Below the pieces are notes generated by a model. That model did no database searches, was not told the DNA's origin, and saw nothing but the letters and a program-made list of their open reading frames with translations. Shown piece after piece: positions 12,301-22,904 of a DNA stretch of 64,000 nt. This stretch comes from Clytia hemisphaerica (taxonomy: Eukaryota > Cnidaria > Hydrozoa > Leptothecata > Clytiidae). The position numbers were made by a program, and so were the translations under genes. The stretch spans positions 436,139-500,138 of the forward strand of contig CACVBU010000259.1 of NCBI GenBank assembly GCA_902728285.1, given 5' to 3'. Numbering within the stretch: the stretch's first letter is position 1; each line of letters starts with the position of its first letter.

Positions 12301-15300
12301 CATGTGTAGAGTGACTGTGTATAACAACAAAAGTTATTGAAGTTATTGAAAATCATCCCACGGTCATGGTGAAGCTAAAGGTTTATCAACCAAACAAAAC
12401 TGACGCCAAGTCAAATCTGTCGATTAAAAATTTCCATAAAAATTACAATCGAAACTTATCTCATAAAATGCTTTTTTCAACATTCTGGAGGTGCTCAAAG
12501 TTAGAGGTATCATATGTAGAGCCAAGCAATACATGAAAAGTCATTTGCTATCCCATTTGCCATGAGATATGAGTCAAGAAATCAAACAAAAACCAACAAA
12601 TCAAAAAACCAACAAGTCTCTTCACATTTCATGTCACATTGAATCGTGTTTTTATGGGGTAACCAGAAAGTCAATCCACAAGAACAGCCATCTTCCTTTA
12701 TTATGGAGTGTTCCAAAACTATTGGTAGGTTGTTTGGAAGTAAAGAAACCCACACAGTTTGATTTATTTTAAAGATTTAACTTGAAAACAAAAAAAAACT
12801 GCATCTTTCTAGCAAAAACTCATGTTTCAACCTGCTACATAACAATTGCCAGTCGGGTCTGCTACTAACATGTAATAGTTTTATTATAACCGGGCTTGAG
12901 AATCCGTAAGGAAGTTGTAACATATATTATATATATAGTTTATCAGTTGGCTTGAATCATGATACATTACTTATATTTCACTGGATGCATTTTTCGCTGT
13001 GAAATTAAAAACAGGCGTCGGTCAGGGTGTACGGAAGGCGTTTTGACACGGGAAATTATTATGACGGAGAAAGCCCGTTTTAATAAATATTTCCCTTTTG
13101 GAAAGCGGGAAATATTTAAAAAGCGATTCGATAAAAGTGATCTTTGAAACACTCTTAAAAGTTACGAAGAAAGCGATTTGATAAAAGTGATCTTAGAAAC
13201 ACTCTTAAAAGTTTCGAAAAAAGCGACTTGATAAAAGTGATCTTAGAAACGCTCTTAAAAGTTTCGAAAAAAGCGATTCGATAAAAGTGATCTTTGAAAC
13301 ACTCTTAAAAGTTACGAAGAAAGCGATTTGATAAAAGTGATCCTAGAAACACTCTTAAAAGTTTCGAAAATAGCGATTCGATAAAAGTGATCTTTGAAAC
13401 ACTCTTAAAAGTTTCGAAGAACGCGATTTGATAAAAGTGATCTTTGAAACACGCATAATTCGATAAAGAATAGAGTAAGAGACAGGGGTGTATGTGAGAT
13501 TTGTTCTCCGAAAACAAAACATGGTGAAAAGTTCAGTCCCCACCATTTTTGAAGGAGAGATCCCATTCAAAATTTACGTTTTCTAGTTTCGAATGTTTTT
13601 ATTTTGTACATGTTCAAAACCAATCGAACACGAAAATCATTAGAAAAACTATTGACAATGACTATTACTAATGCTTTTCGAGCGACTTTCTTTTCCAAAG
13701 CGTTCGTTATAAACGTAGAATTCGACTCGTTTAGGTTTATGACAAATGTTTTAAGAAGGTAGCGTTCGTCACTAGCGTTTACTACGAAAACTTGCACGTT
13801 TTTCTTGATTAAATGAATTTTTAAGAGAATCCTCATTATTACTTGTAAATTCTTTTGTAGATTTTTTCATAAAAAAAACAGATTTGTTGTTATTCCTTCT
13901 TTCGCTTTTGCCACAACTCTTTCTATTTACCTAATCGGCCCTTTTTACGCCGGCCCTTATTGGCGTTATTTTTGGGCTCGTGCGTGGCGTGATTAAGGGC
14001 CGTAAAATGGGCCAAATCTTTCTATTTTTACTTAAGCGGCGTTAATGTATTCACTTTTTTGCTGAAAAAATTGCCTTTTTATGGCGTTGCAGAAAAGATC
14101 GCAGAGAATTTGACCTGGCTACACTCATTTTCACTCATTTCGCCTGAAAAAATTGCTCAGTGTAGCCTTAGCTATAAGGTCTCTTATTTTAAAAACTTTT
14201 TTCTTTTATCTACCTTTATAGGGGGCAGGCTTCGGCATAAGAAAAAAGATGACGTGCGATCGTCGCACGCCTAGATTAAAATTTTGAGCCATTTAGACGT
14301 GCGATGGCATGCGAACGTTTTAAATAAAAATTAGTTATTTTATCTCTCATTAGAAGGTGAGACAGGGTATAAAAGATTCATTTAATATAATTTTAAGAGT
14401 TTACATAGAAGCTTTCTTATATCAAAGATTGAATAAAACAGAAAAACGAATTAATTCGAGAGGAAAAAGCGTTTTCATAAAATATCAGATTAAAAATGTG
14501 TTTCTCTTTGCGATATGAAGTAAAATCCCCATCCCCACTGAATCTTCTGACTTGAAAACGAAAGAATTGAAATCCCCAGCAATAAAGAGTATGGGATTAT
14601 TAATCCCCGTCGAGTTTTAGTCCGTTATTTTTACCCCCACTGGCTGAAAAAATCCCACCGGGTCTGTGAGAAGGGGGTGTCTTTAAAAAGATCGATAGTT
14701 ATACAGGGAGAGTGAGTGCACATTGAACAATATTAATTAAATATGCAAAAGTTGTTTATCAAAACGCTTTATTAAACAACTACATTCCTATCTGTTTGAA
14801 ATTCAAAATAGAAGATAAATGTCTAGACTTGTAAAATGTAAAAGGAATTTTTTCGCATGTGCTACTCACTTGTTACTCGTTACTAAAGATAATAAAGATG
14901 TGCAATGAACCAAACATTTGTTATGACCTAATAACCAGAGAGAAAGAAAAATTACTCAGCAACAATTAACGAAGAAATTTTCTCTTCGGCAAAAAGGCAA
15001 GCAAATAAGGGAGTTTCTTCTTTTATGATGCCAGAGAGAAAAGCGTGGAAAGATTGAGAAAGAAACATTCTTTTTTAAAGAAGTTTTTCTGCAAGTGCGA
15101 TGCATTGCACGCCTGAATTGATTTTACATATTTACTAGTGCGAATCGCACGCCTCAGTGCCTTTGGGGTGCGTGTGGAGGTGTGCGCGTGCGATCGCACG
15201 TCTCATATGCCGAAGCCTGAGGGGAGTTTGTACTTTTATGGTGTGATGGGATTGGCCCTTTTTTAGTACTGTATTACAGGATTTGACGAAAAAAAGACAG

Positions 15301-18300
15301 GAGAACAATATTTTAAAATCAGACTGTGACGGTATTTGGCCTTATTTTTGTCATTGTGCCGGTATTTGAACCTGTACAAACCGGTGTGACGGTGTTATTA
15401 TTATTCAGCAAAAATTGAAGGGAAAATGGTATTTCGAACCCCTACAACCCCCCTTTATATTTTAAGAAATTTGTGAACAACGTTTGATTAATTTTACATA
15501 TCTCAATTAAAAATTAAAGTTTGATTGGTGTGATTAATCTTGTATAGGTCTGTAGTAAAATACACATTTTAAGTAGCTTGTGAGTTATATTGATTGCGGT
15601 GTTCTTGTTGTCTAGTGGTAGCATGAACCAAAAGTACCTTTAATGTGAAGGTTTTCCCACTTGGGACTTTAGCACATTTCAAAATCTTTCATGCCCTTTT
15701 AGCGTCTGGTCATCAGACGCTGCCCCTCCTGAAATTACTAAGATATTGGTAAAAACAGCCTTTTTAATGGAAAAAAGCTGGAAAAGTGCCCTTTTTGGCC
15801 ACCAACAGGCGCTGTCTTGCCTTTCTAAAAGTAACATGGCCTGGGTATTGTTCAGTATTGTAGATTTCATTGCAACCTAAAGTAACATTGATTGATCATT
15901 GAGCTTTTTTGTTTCAGCTCAAACTTTTGGAAACAAAGAAAAAAGCTGACAAAGGAGAGGAATTGAATGATGATCAGAAGGTAAAAAGATTTATTTTGCA
16001 AAATTATAACCCAGTTTTAAACTTTTTGTTCAAAAGCAGGTTTAAAATCTAACACCTTTGCCTCCATAATGATTTTCTATTCTCTAATTTTTATAGATTG
16101 CCCTCAAAAACTTAGAAGCTGTTGACTTTGGTTTGGAAGCTGTCAAAGATGTTCGGAAACTGATTTCAGCCTTGGAAGGAGAGGTTTGATTGTCATTGCA
16201 TTTTAAAAAAAGATATCTTCTGAAATTGTGAATCTTATCAAAAACTGTTGAAAGCTCCTTTCAGTTGATGTTGAGTCTTTCAAAGTTTTTTTTCTTACTT
16301 TCTTTTTAGTACGCTAAGCTTATTAAGAAAGACCAGAAAAGGCAAAAACAAGAGCAAAAGGATGCTTTGGAAAATCGTAGCCAAAAGTATGTTTTTGATG
16401 TTGTTGACGCACAAGCTATTCTTGGAGAAATGACTGAAGATGTTCGACCTGATTTTCTTGCCGGAGCTAATGGTGCTTGTTTACTAACTGAGACTGAACT
16501 CGAAAACTTAGATGGGATTTATGAACTTATTAACCCTGCATCCAGTGAAGAGAAAAGCAAGAAGCTTTCCGAACGATCTAGAACTGCTGGTCAGCATCTT
16601 GTATCTTTAGTTGAAGGCAAAAACTCAGCTGCTGTTGAAGAAGTAACTTACAAGGACATTAACGATATTTTACAAAAGATTAAAACATGTGGATATTTTG
16701 ACAAAGAGTCTTCTGAATCCCCTGCAGCTGTTGAAGAGACAGAAGCATTGAGTGAAGAACAGAAGCCAGTTGAAGCTGAAGTGGTTGCAGAGCCTGAACC
16801 AGAAACTCCAGTTGCCGAAGAATCTCCAGTTCAAGAGGTACCTCATAAGTTATGGTTCAATTTCCCAAGCAAAGATTTCTGTGGAAAATTTAGTTTAAGA
16901 TGATCAAATTCTAAAATGGCATTTTTCTTCCATTTCATCAGGGTAAGGCTCCTTTTGCCAATTGGAAAAAACATTTTGACAGCCATTAAAAGTAAAAGTA
17001 CACTGAAAATTTATATCTATTCACTTACCTTAATTAAATATTTTTCAGCTTTTCACTTTACCCAGATCCATCATAACATAACAATTTTTAGTGTGGGATA
17101 TTTCCTAATTTTCATAGGTAGTTGAAACTGCACCAGTTGAAGTTGAACCAGTAAATGGTGTTGATCTTCCACCAGAAGTCCAAACTACTCCTGAAGAGGA
17201 AGGAATCAAGTTCATGGGAGAATCAGAAATATCTGCAGGTAATTGACACTCTATCCACCATGATCATATGTTATGATAATCCTTTTTATTAAGCGTATCG
17301 TGTATGAAATTCTCGTCCGAGAGTTACCTCAGATTTGGAGTAACCAAAATTTGCATAAATTTACATAATTTCGTCACATCCAATCAAAGAAAGAAAAAAA
17401 TGAAGTCCTTGCTGGTCCTTGTGCTGTTGTTTTGATAATTATCAATTTTCATTCATTGAACAAAGAAAAAAAGAAGTCATTGTATTGCTATGACGGATTA
17501 TCAAAAAGAAAAAAGAAAAGATGGTAAGTTGGGACAGAAATATTTTAGATGATGTGATGCGTGCTGCCTAAGTAAATACTGGTTGATTGACTTTTGAAAA
17601 TTTATCTTGTATTGTGATAATTATTTTACTTTCAGCTGTTCAAGAAGCTCCATTGAACCCTGTATCTCCCGAGTTTGTTCCAAGAAAAATGCAAAACCCA
17701 GCTGAAGATGGTTTTGAAGGTGGTGAAACAAACAATTCTGATTGGCAACAAAGTAATACTCATTTTCTTATTCAAGTGAAGTGAAGACAGGGCTATAAAC
17801 CCATTTCAAGCTTTTTAAAGGTTTATGGGGCATCGAAGCCATGTAAAGTTTTGTCATTTTGATTGCTTTGGTTTTGACTGTGGGATGGATGATTGTGCTC
17901 TTTCAGAAAATGTCCGTACATGGGGGGTAGCGGTAAATTTGCTCTGTCCGGGGGGTAATTTAGGTTGTCCAGGGGGTAAATCACTGAAAATTGTTATATC
18001 CTCTACCCCCCCCCCATATTAAATTTTTGGACCTACACCGGTGGAGGTCCTATAAATTAACCTGTGTTTGTTCGTTCGTTCGTCTGTTACCAACTTCTCT
18101 CAGGATTGAATCATAGGAATTATTTGATTTTTGGTACAAAGGTGCAAAATGGTGGGTGGCCAAAATGTGACGGAGCCCGATTTTCGAAAAAAAATTTTTG
18201 GCCAATATGGGCCAAAAAAACGGCTAAAAAACGGGTTTTTTCGACTTTGTGAAAAATTGGATCATTATTTTTTTCTGATTTTTTGTATGAAAGTAGGGTA

Positions 18301-21300
18301 CCATCATAGGTAAAAGATGGCTCAAGCAGATTTTTGCAAAAAAAGTTTGTTGGCTCAAAAAAGGCATGTTTATCTATCAGGGTTCAGACAGACCCTGGAA
18401 AACCTGGAAAACCTGGAAATATGATAAATTTTCAGAAAACTCAGGGAAACTCAGGGAAACCCAGGGAAAAAATTTTTTTTTCCCAGTTTGCTCAGGGAAA
18501 CTCAGGGAATTTTATTTTTTGAAGAATGAATGGAAAAAACAGATTTAAAAGTTTTTTTAGTATTAAAGTGTTTATTCATATGCAGTATTTGTAGCTTTAA
18601 TTTTTACCTTAGGTTTACCATTTGATTTGTGTGCCTTTTGTTTAAAGATACATCTCTTTTGACTCTGCTTAGTTTTTATGGTTTGCTTGATACTCAGGGA
18701 AAAAATAGCTAAAATGAGGAATTTCTCAGGGAAAAAACCTTTGAAAATTGATTAAAATTCAGGGAAACTCAGGGAATTTTATTTTCGAAGGTCTGCCTGA
18801 ACCCTGACTATGTGAATCACTATTCTCAACTTCAGTTGAGCTATAATCTGAGAATGTCTGTATGTATGTCTGTATGTCTGTATGTCCGTCCGAAAACTTT
18901 AGGGCAGGCTGGACACTTCAAAAAAGGTCGGATTTGGCTGAAATTTGGCACACTTGTTCCTTGGGTGAATATCTGGGGGTGTTTTTTTCATTTTATGAAA
19001 ATTTTGATTTTTGGGGCCTGGGGACAAGTTTTTCGCCAAAACGAGGCTAAAACTTTGGGGCAGCCTGGACACTTCAAAAAAGGTCGGATTTGACTGAGAT
19101 TTGGCACACTTGTTCCTTGGGGGAATATCTGGGGGTGTTTTTTTCATTTTTTGAAAATTTTGATTTTTGGGGCCTGGGGATGAGTTTTTCACCAAAACGA
19201 GGCTGGCAGCCTGGACACTTCAAAAAAGGTCGGATTTGGCTGAAATTTGGCACACTTGTTCCTTGGGTGAATATCTGGGGGTGTTTTTTTCATTCTTTGA
19301 AAATTTTGATTTTTGGGGCCTGGGGACGAGTTTCAGCCAAAACGGACAAAATATATTTGCTACCTAATACTAAATATTTGAAATGTTACAATTACAACAG
19401 GGCCTTCTAATAACGGAAAATCTGAAGTTGAGCCCAGTGCGGTGCGCACGTTCGACTATTAATAAGCATACATCAATGTTCTTAGTCAAATTACTCAATT
19501 TTTTTATGAGATAGATGTTTTTTTGCTCATGAGGGCTTACTTTAGAGGGTATGTGTGTTTAGACATGACATTTTGGTTGCTTAGCGTGTTTTTAAAGAAA
19601 AACTGGCGAAGTTCGATATATTTTTTTAAGCACATTATCAATTACTTAGGTATTAGCTTTACTCGAGATTGGCTTTTTCATTCTTTATGATTTTTTGCAC
19701 AAAGATGCATAACTTTAAACCCTCAAATGTGACGGAGCCTGATTTTTGAAAAAAAGTTTTGGGCAAATTTGGGCCAAAAAACGGCTTAAAAAACGGTTTT
19801 TTGGACTTTGTGAAGTATTAGATCATTGTTTTTTTCTGATTTTATACATGAAAGTAGGTAAAAGATGGCTCAAGCAAATTTTTGTGAAAAAAGAATTTTC
19901 AGCTCAAAAAACGCATCTTTATTTATAAGAATCACTATTAATAAGCATACATCAATGTTATTAGCCAAATTACTCAATTTTTTAATGAAATGGATGTTTT
20001 TTTTTGCTCACGAAGTCTTGAATATGAAAGATTATTTCAAAAGCATGAAATTTTGGTTTCTAAACGTTTTTTTATAAGAAACAAACGACTAATTTTGATA
20101 GATCGTCACTATTTGTGTTCTGAATGATTGTTTAACGGTCATGCTCACGTAGATATCAATTATATTTGTTAAATGCATAACCAGGTAGGTCCATAAAAGT
20201 ATCACTTGTTTTTCTGGAAAAGCCCACTCTAGAACTTTCTTTGCTTTCAAGCTATAACTTTTTCAAATTCTGGGGGTAAATGTTACTATCAATCCAGCGT
20301 TTGAATGAAAACGACGGGCCGTGCAATAAACGTAGGAAATAATTGACATTGGATCCTTCATGGGAGATTCAATTCTAGGCTTAGGCAATACCTTATTGGT
20401 TAATTTCTCCCTCTTTTTCTCAACTTTCGGAATATGTGTATTGGTCTTTTGAAAATCCCTAGATGTGGAAATTTCCCATTCATTTGGTTTTTCTGTTTTG
20501 ATTTGGTAGCATAACCAATCACAGGGTGGCCACACATGCTGGAAAAACTGGGAAAAATTTTGAGTCTAAAATGACTTTTTTATAAAAAGTTATTGGAGAA
20601 AAACCATTTTGTAGGAACCATAGACAGCGTACTTTTAACACAAAAAGTTTCAGCCTAAAATTCCACCTAAATTTTCAGATAGAGGGTACTTCTATTTTTG
20701 CAGGTTTAAAGCGGTATCCACTGGTAATAATTTTGCACTCGCTTGTATAACTGGAAAAAAGTACGGATTTTTTGGGTGAATGCTGAAAAAAGGTACATTT
20801 TCAAGCTGAAAATACCGGGGGGGGAAGGATGTTTATGACCAAAAAAGCTGGATTTGCATCTAAAATAAGCATGGTCACCCTGAATTATATTAATAAACTT
20901 TATCTTAATAAACTGATTTTTCTTCTAGTTGAGAGCGGCCACAGCAACCATCAAGGAGGAAACTACAGAGGTCGTGGACGTGGTCGAGGTCGGGGTGGCG
21001 GCTTCCGAGGTCGTGGAGGAAACAGAGATGGATCTGGTAACTACCGTGGTGGAAACAGGGTAATAGCACTTTTCATAGCTTTGATACTCTCTCGTTATTA
21101 CAGAACATCCTCATAATTTAGTTAGTTTTATTGCTGATTTATGTATCTTTATGAAATTTGTAAATTTGTACGACCTCTTGTCATTTTCATCTTTGATGAA
21201 ACGTTCTTTCTTTTTCAGGAATACCGAGGTGATTACCGAGGCGCTCGTGGTGGTAATCGTGGAGGAAGCGGAAACTACCGTGGAAACCGGGAAGGCGGAC

Positions 21301-21401
21301 GTGGAAATTTCCGTGGTGGAAATCGTGAGGGTGGTCGTGGAAATTATCGTGGTGATCGTGGTGGCCATGGTGGAAACCAACAGCAGCAGCAACAACAATA
21401 A
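6320..21401 (+). CDS. CAPRIN1: Caprin family RNA-granule protein (8 coding exons, 452 aa)
   Basis: Exons: 6320-6448, 15918-15980, 16097-16183, 16310-16837, 17118-17238, 17636-17752, 20929-21059, 21219-21401. All introns are GT-AG and the phases join without a break. The start MPSASSKP matches the vertebrate CAPRIN1 N-terminus, and the ATG has A at -3. Residues 1-93 are the conserved helical segment (VADKKLRNLEKRR, KGEELNDDQK). Residues 94-230 are the rest of homology region 1 (VLDKL-like FDVVDAQAILGEM, TETELENLDGIYELINP, YKDINDILQKI). Residues 231-300 are acidic, 301-308 a G3BP-type motif, 315-326 a PAM2-like motif, and 349-452 an RGG/YRGG tail ending in poly-Gln. Family role: a cytoplasmic RNA-binding partner of G3BP and FMRP in stress granules and translational control. 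It is shorter than human CAPRIN1 (about 700 aa) and lacks a C1q domain. Paralogue assignment (1 versus 2) is not meaningful here. Confidence 0.92.
6640..6790. repeat. Dispersed repeat shared with 36.92-37.02 kb
   Basis: In Caprin intron 1. Sequence around ATTATCAGCTAGGGTTAAGG, then GGAGCTCAAGAG and ATAAGGCC, recurs at 36940-36990 inside the MULE-like insertion. It marks an older copy of part of that element. Confidence 0.5.
7010..7353. mobile_element. TIR element (TTGGGT...), about 340 bp
   Basis: Inverted arms of about 45 bp. The left arm carries TTGGGTATTTAAGATAAAAA and ATTATTGCTCTTTTCGG. The right arm is the complement of ATTGGGTGTTTAAGA and ATAAAAACGGCAATTATTGC. No target duplication is clear and there is no ORF of interest. 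It lies in Caprin intron 1. Confidence 0.6.
8204..8980. repeat. Tandem repeat, about 178 bp x 4.4
   Basis: Units start with GTACTT(T/C)AATATACTTGATC near 8204, 8380, 8564, 8741 and 8920. Each carries CTCCAAGTCGGTCC-like and AACGCAAGTCTAGAAAAAA segments. Copies differ by small indels. It lies in Caprin intron 1 and is not coding. Confidence 0.85.
9866..10590. mobile_element. Foldback-like element with about 50-bp inverted ends
   Basis: The left arm 9866-9914 (TTAAGAGCC, poly-T, ATCTTCAG, then TGATACCTCACCC) is mirrored at 10535-10590 (GGGTGAGGTATCA, CTGAAGACT, poly-A, GGCTCTTA). The interior has no conserved ORF. No target duplication is identified. It lies in Caprin intron 1. Confidence 0.6.
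10763..10940. repeat. 60-bp minisatellite, short array
   Basis: About three copies of a unit containing GCGATTTGATAAAAGTGATC, then AGAAACACTCTTAAAAG and TTTCGAAAAAA. It is the same unit as the longer array at 13.11-13.45 kb, 2.3 kb away, with a 30-bp GAAGCAAAGAAA-type interruption. Confidence 0.8.
12150..12545. repeat. Diverged direct duplication of about 210 bp
   Basis: TCCCACGGT, TTATCAACCAA, CTCGTAAAATG and CAACATTCTG appear in the same order at 12150-12330 and 12355-12540. This is an old tandem duplication in Caprin intron 1; no gene is seen. Confidence 0.5.
13113..13452. repeat. 60-bp minisatellite, about 5.7 copies
   Basis: The period is exactly 60 over 13141-13440. The unit contains AAGCGATTCGATAAAAGTGA, then TCTTTGAAACACTCTTAAAA and GTTTCGAAG. 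Alternating unit variants (TTTCGAAAA versus TTACGAAGA) suggest that a 120-bp higher-order unit was also copied. All frames are noncoding intron. Confidence 0.88.
13930..14015. repeat. GGCCCTTA-type short inverted-repeat element
   Basis: ATCGGCCCTTTTTACGCCGG at the left faces TTAAGGGCCGTAAAATGGGC at the right. It resembles the element at 51.76-51.94 kb. Confidence 0.45.
14226..15219. mobile_element. CAGGCTTCGGCATA TIR element, about 1 kb
   Basis: Termini CAGGCTTCGGCATA (14226) and TATGCCGAAGCCTG (15206-15219). Subterminal GACGTGCGATCG occurs at both ends. The interior repeats GTGCGAT/ATCGCAC words at 14250-14270, 14298-14313, 15095-15112 and 15140-15200. The CAGG terminus is hAT-like. The flanks share AGGGG but no clean 8-bp duplication. 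It lies in Caprin intron 1 and has no transposase. Confidence 0.7.
16310..16837 (+). CDS. CAPRIN1: Caprin exon 4: core of homology region 1 and acidic linker
   Basis: The largest exon, 176 codons, phase 0 at both ends. It opens with a lysine-rich helix (YAKLIKKDQKRQKQEQK) that aligns with the KKTARREQ helix of vertebrate CAPRIN1. Then come the dimer/FMRP-binding region (GANGACLLTETELENLDG, then the ELINP turn) and an E/P/V-rich acidic tail. If the donor at 16838 (GTACCT, weak) is not used, reading continues for 22 codons to a TGA at 16901. That would give a truncated form without the G3BP, PAM2 and RGG parts. Confidence 0.9.
17118..17238 (+). CDS. CAPRIN1: Caprin exon 5: G3BP-binding type motif
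   Basis: Encodes residues 270-309, acidic, ending IKFMGESEISA. FMGESEIS fits six of eight positions of the F-(M/I/L)-Q-(D/E)-S-x-(I/L)-D motif known in vertebrate CAPRIN1 to bind the NTF2-like domain of G3BP; Q is G and the final D is S here. The acceptor is fixed by frame: using the second AG three bases downstream would put a stop at the start of the exon. Confidence 0.8.
17636..17752 (+). CDS. CAPRIN1: Caprin exon 6: PAM2-like PABP-binding motif
   Basis: Encodes residues 311-348. APLNPVSPEFVPRKM matches the PAM2 pattern (x-L-N-P-x-A/S-x-E-F-x-P) that binds the MLLE domain of poly(A)-binding protein, as in ataxin-2, PAIP1/2 and TOB. The phase-1 donor AACAAA|GTAATA joins to exon 7 (ATT, Ile). 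The identification is by pattern; binding is inferred. Confidence 0.75.
17910..18015. mobile_element. Very short G-run element
   Basis: ATGGGGGGTAGCGGTAAA at the left and CTCTACCCCCCCCCC at the right. In between, GGGGGTAA words occur at 17952 and 17973. Probably a miniature of the G-run class; the boundary is approximate. Confidence 0.4.
18378..18806. mobile_element. CAGGGTTCAGACAGACC TIR element, 429 bp
   Basis: The termini are inverted copies of CAGGGTTCAGACAGACC. The interior has about ten copies of CTCAGGGAAA or TCAGGGAATTTT. A related empty copy at 19900-19950 (…CATCTTTATTTATAAGAATCACT) shows that the flanks CATGTTTATCTAT and GTGAATCACTATT were once joined. This confirms an insertion, with a short CTAT-like duplication. 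Confidence 0.75.
18829..19440. mobile_element. CTCAACTTCAG TIR element with internal 150-bp tandem repeats
   Basis: Ends are CTCAACTTCAGTTGAGC and CTGAAGTTGAG. A TCTGTATG microsatellite sits at 18856-18895. Three tandem units of about 150-157 bp start near 18905, 19062 and 19209 (TGGACACTTCAAAAAAGGTC ... TTTTTGGGGCCTGGGGA). The same family appears at 47.4-48.8 kb and, inverted, at 49.74-49.90 kb. Confidence 0.7.
19461..20105. repeat. Direct duplication, about 475-bp spacing
   Basis: AATAAGCATACATCAATGTT, ATTACTCAATTTTTT and GATGTTTTTTT recur in order at 19461-19625 and 19936-20105. The stretch between (19680-19935) matches 18115-18365. This marks an older tandem expansion in Caprin intron 6. 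Confidence 0.6.
20522..20882. mobile_element. CAGGGTGGCCACAC hAT-like MITE
   Basis: Termini are CAGGGTGGCCACACATGC and the complement of CAGGGTGACCATGC. The interior repeats CTGGGAAAA/CTGGAAAAA words. There is no clear target duplication. It lies immediately upstream of Caprin exon 7. Confidence 0.65.
20929..21059 (+). CDS. CAPRIN1: Caprin exon 7: RGG box, part 1
   Basis: 43 full codons rich in R-G-G (NYRGRGRGRGRGGGFRGRGG). RGG boxes bind RNA, promote condensation and are arginine-methylation targets. The exon opens only 46 bases after the right end of a CAGGGTG-type TIR element (20522-20882), so a transposon now borders its polypyrimidine tract. Confidence 0.85.
21219..21401 (+). CDS. CAPRIN1: Caprin exon 8: RGG box, part 2, and stop
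   Basis: 60 codons of imperfect repeats of the type GNYRGNREGGRGNF, then GGHGGN and seven Gln (CAG/CAA mix), ending at TAA 21399-21401. The repeats are near-duplicated at DNA level, so copy number may vary between alleles. Confidence 0.88.
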   Translation, partial: EYRGDYRGARGGNRGGSGNYRGNREGGRGNFRGGNREGGRGNYRGDRGGHGGNQQQQQQQ

Positions 21402-22000
21402 TTCCCTCAAACCTTTTCTTTGTTGAATTTAATTTAACGATGCGAATGAAAGAATAAATAACTGGAGAGTTGGTAAACGAGTTGGGTTTGAGTTGATTCT
21501 CGCTCCTCTCGTCATGTTTGGACAATACACGACAAACAAACAGACAGACAGATGCAGCCAATTGTTGATTGAGCTCTTGCTATCGCTCTTTTGATGACAG
21601 CAATTGGCATTTTCCCCACAAAACAAAACCTTTTGATGAATTTAATTTGAAACAAACACGTTGATTGACAGATTGTACCGATTGAAACATTACGGCATGA
21701 ACAAATGATCTACATTTGCGTTTTTAACGTCTCACGGGTCTTAAAATCAACGGATAATATTGATTTTTTATATTTTTTATTTTTTCACATGTTACATACC
21801 AATCTGCTTCTTCTTTTGGTACTTCTTAGAATTCTTGGGTTCCTTTTTTAGTCTTTTCTCCCAACCCAAAGAATCGTTTATTCAATCTATCGTACTTGGC
21901 ATTTGTATTAAACTTGTGATCTTGAACTACTTGGACCTTTTTAGTGCGAAATTCTAAATGACATTTGAACATTTTGTTACTCGTTTAGAAAAACGATTTA
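21402..22000 (+). other. Caprin 3' UTR region with candidate poly(A) signal
   Basis: Non-coding. AATAAA at 21452-21457, about 50 bases after the stop, is a plausible cleavage signal. T-rich stretches to about 21.9 kb could support a longer 3' UTR. No other gene is seen here. Confidence 0.35.
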
Positions 22001-22230
22001 TGTACTGTAAGATGCCTGTTTTCTCTTTTCACTTTGTAAATATGACGCCTAACGTTTTTTCACTCATTCATTATGTAGTGACGTAACAACATATCAAATC
22101 GGTTAATCGTTGAAATTTGAAATAATTCATTTCTTTCTGTTTATATCCCCCATACACAGTTCAAATTCACCGTCTTTTCTCTCTAACTCGGACCCAGTCT
22201 TTATGATTCTGATAGCGCTCATGAGTGTGC

Positions 22231-22355
22231 CAACCATTGAGTTTCAAGCCCGAAGGGCTAGAGGTCAATCTCTAACCTTTCTCAAGCAAGAAAAATCGAA
22301 GCCTTTAAATATGCGCCGTATTTTTGATGACGGATTGAATCTAGCAATTCATTTG
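22231..22355. repeat. Left arm of inverted repeat flanking the LINE
   Basis: CCATTGAGTTTCAAGCCCGA ... CTAGAGGTCAA ... TGATGACGGATTGAATCTAG. The reverse complement recurs at 27043-27140, and its outer third also at 26648-26690. The core AGCCCGAAGGGCT is itself nearly palindromic. Confidence 0.7.
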
Positions 22356-22904
22356 TTTACGATTGATATATTTTTCAAAATTAACCGGTAAATTTTAGTT
22401 TCAATCTGTCATTTGTGTAAAAACCAGGCGGGTCGCTCAAGGCCGCGCAACTTTGGTAGGATTTTTTTTTTTTTTATTGATATCTCTTTTATCACCAATA
22501 GAAATGGTATATAAATATCTATGCTATGTATAATAAAGTAGTGTTTTTTGTATGTACAGTTAAAAAGTAAAATATTTCTCTTTCGTTTTTAAACATAAGA
22601 ATATGATATAAGTAGGTTCGTTCCGTGCGCACAGGATGACAAGGCCCTAATTAGACTACCTAAAAAGACGTCCGCTGTAAAAAAAAGAAGGTCGTATGGG
22701 GAGTTCCCCGAGAGGGAATCTCCCGGAAAAAGGAGCTGAGGCTACAATGGAACATAAGCTAGAGACCATCTTGGGGGAATCACCAAAAATGTAAACAACG
22801 TTGGCTAGAGAATTGAGATAACGAGATGTAATTGTGTTGATTAGAAAAAGGGGTTAGAAACTCACAAGGAAAGGGATTTGTTTTTAATTAAAATGTACTA
22901 AACA

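Noticed and set aside
18812-19410. Overlapping ORFs with repeated TLQKRSDLAEIWHTCSLGEY
   Set aside because: Open because the 150-bp tandem unit lacks stops in two frames. The repeat lies in a TIR element within Caprin intron 6.
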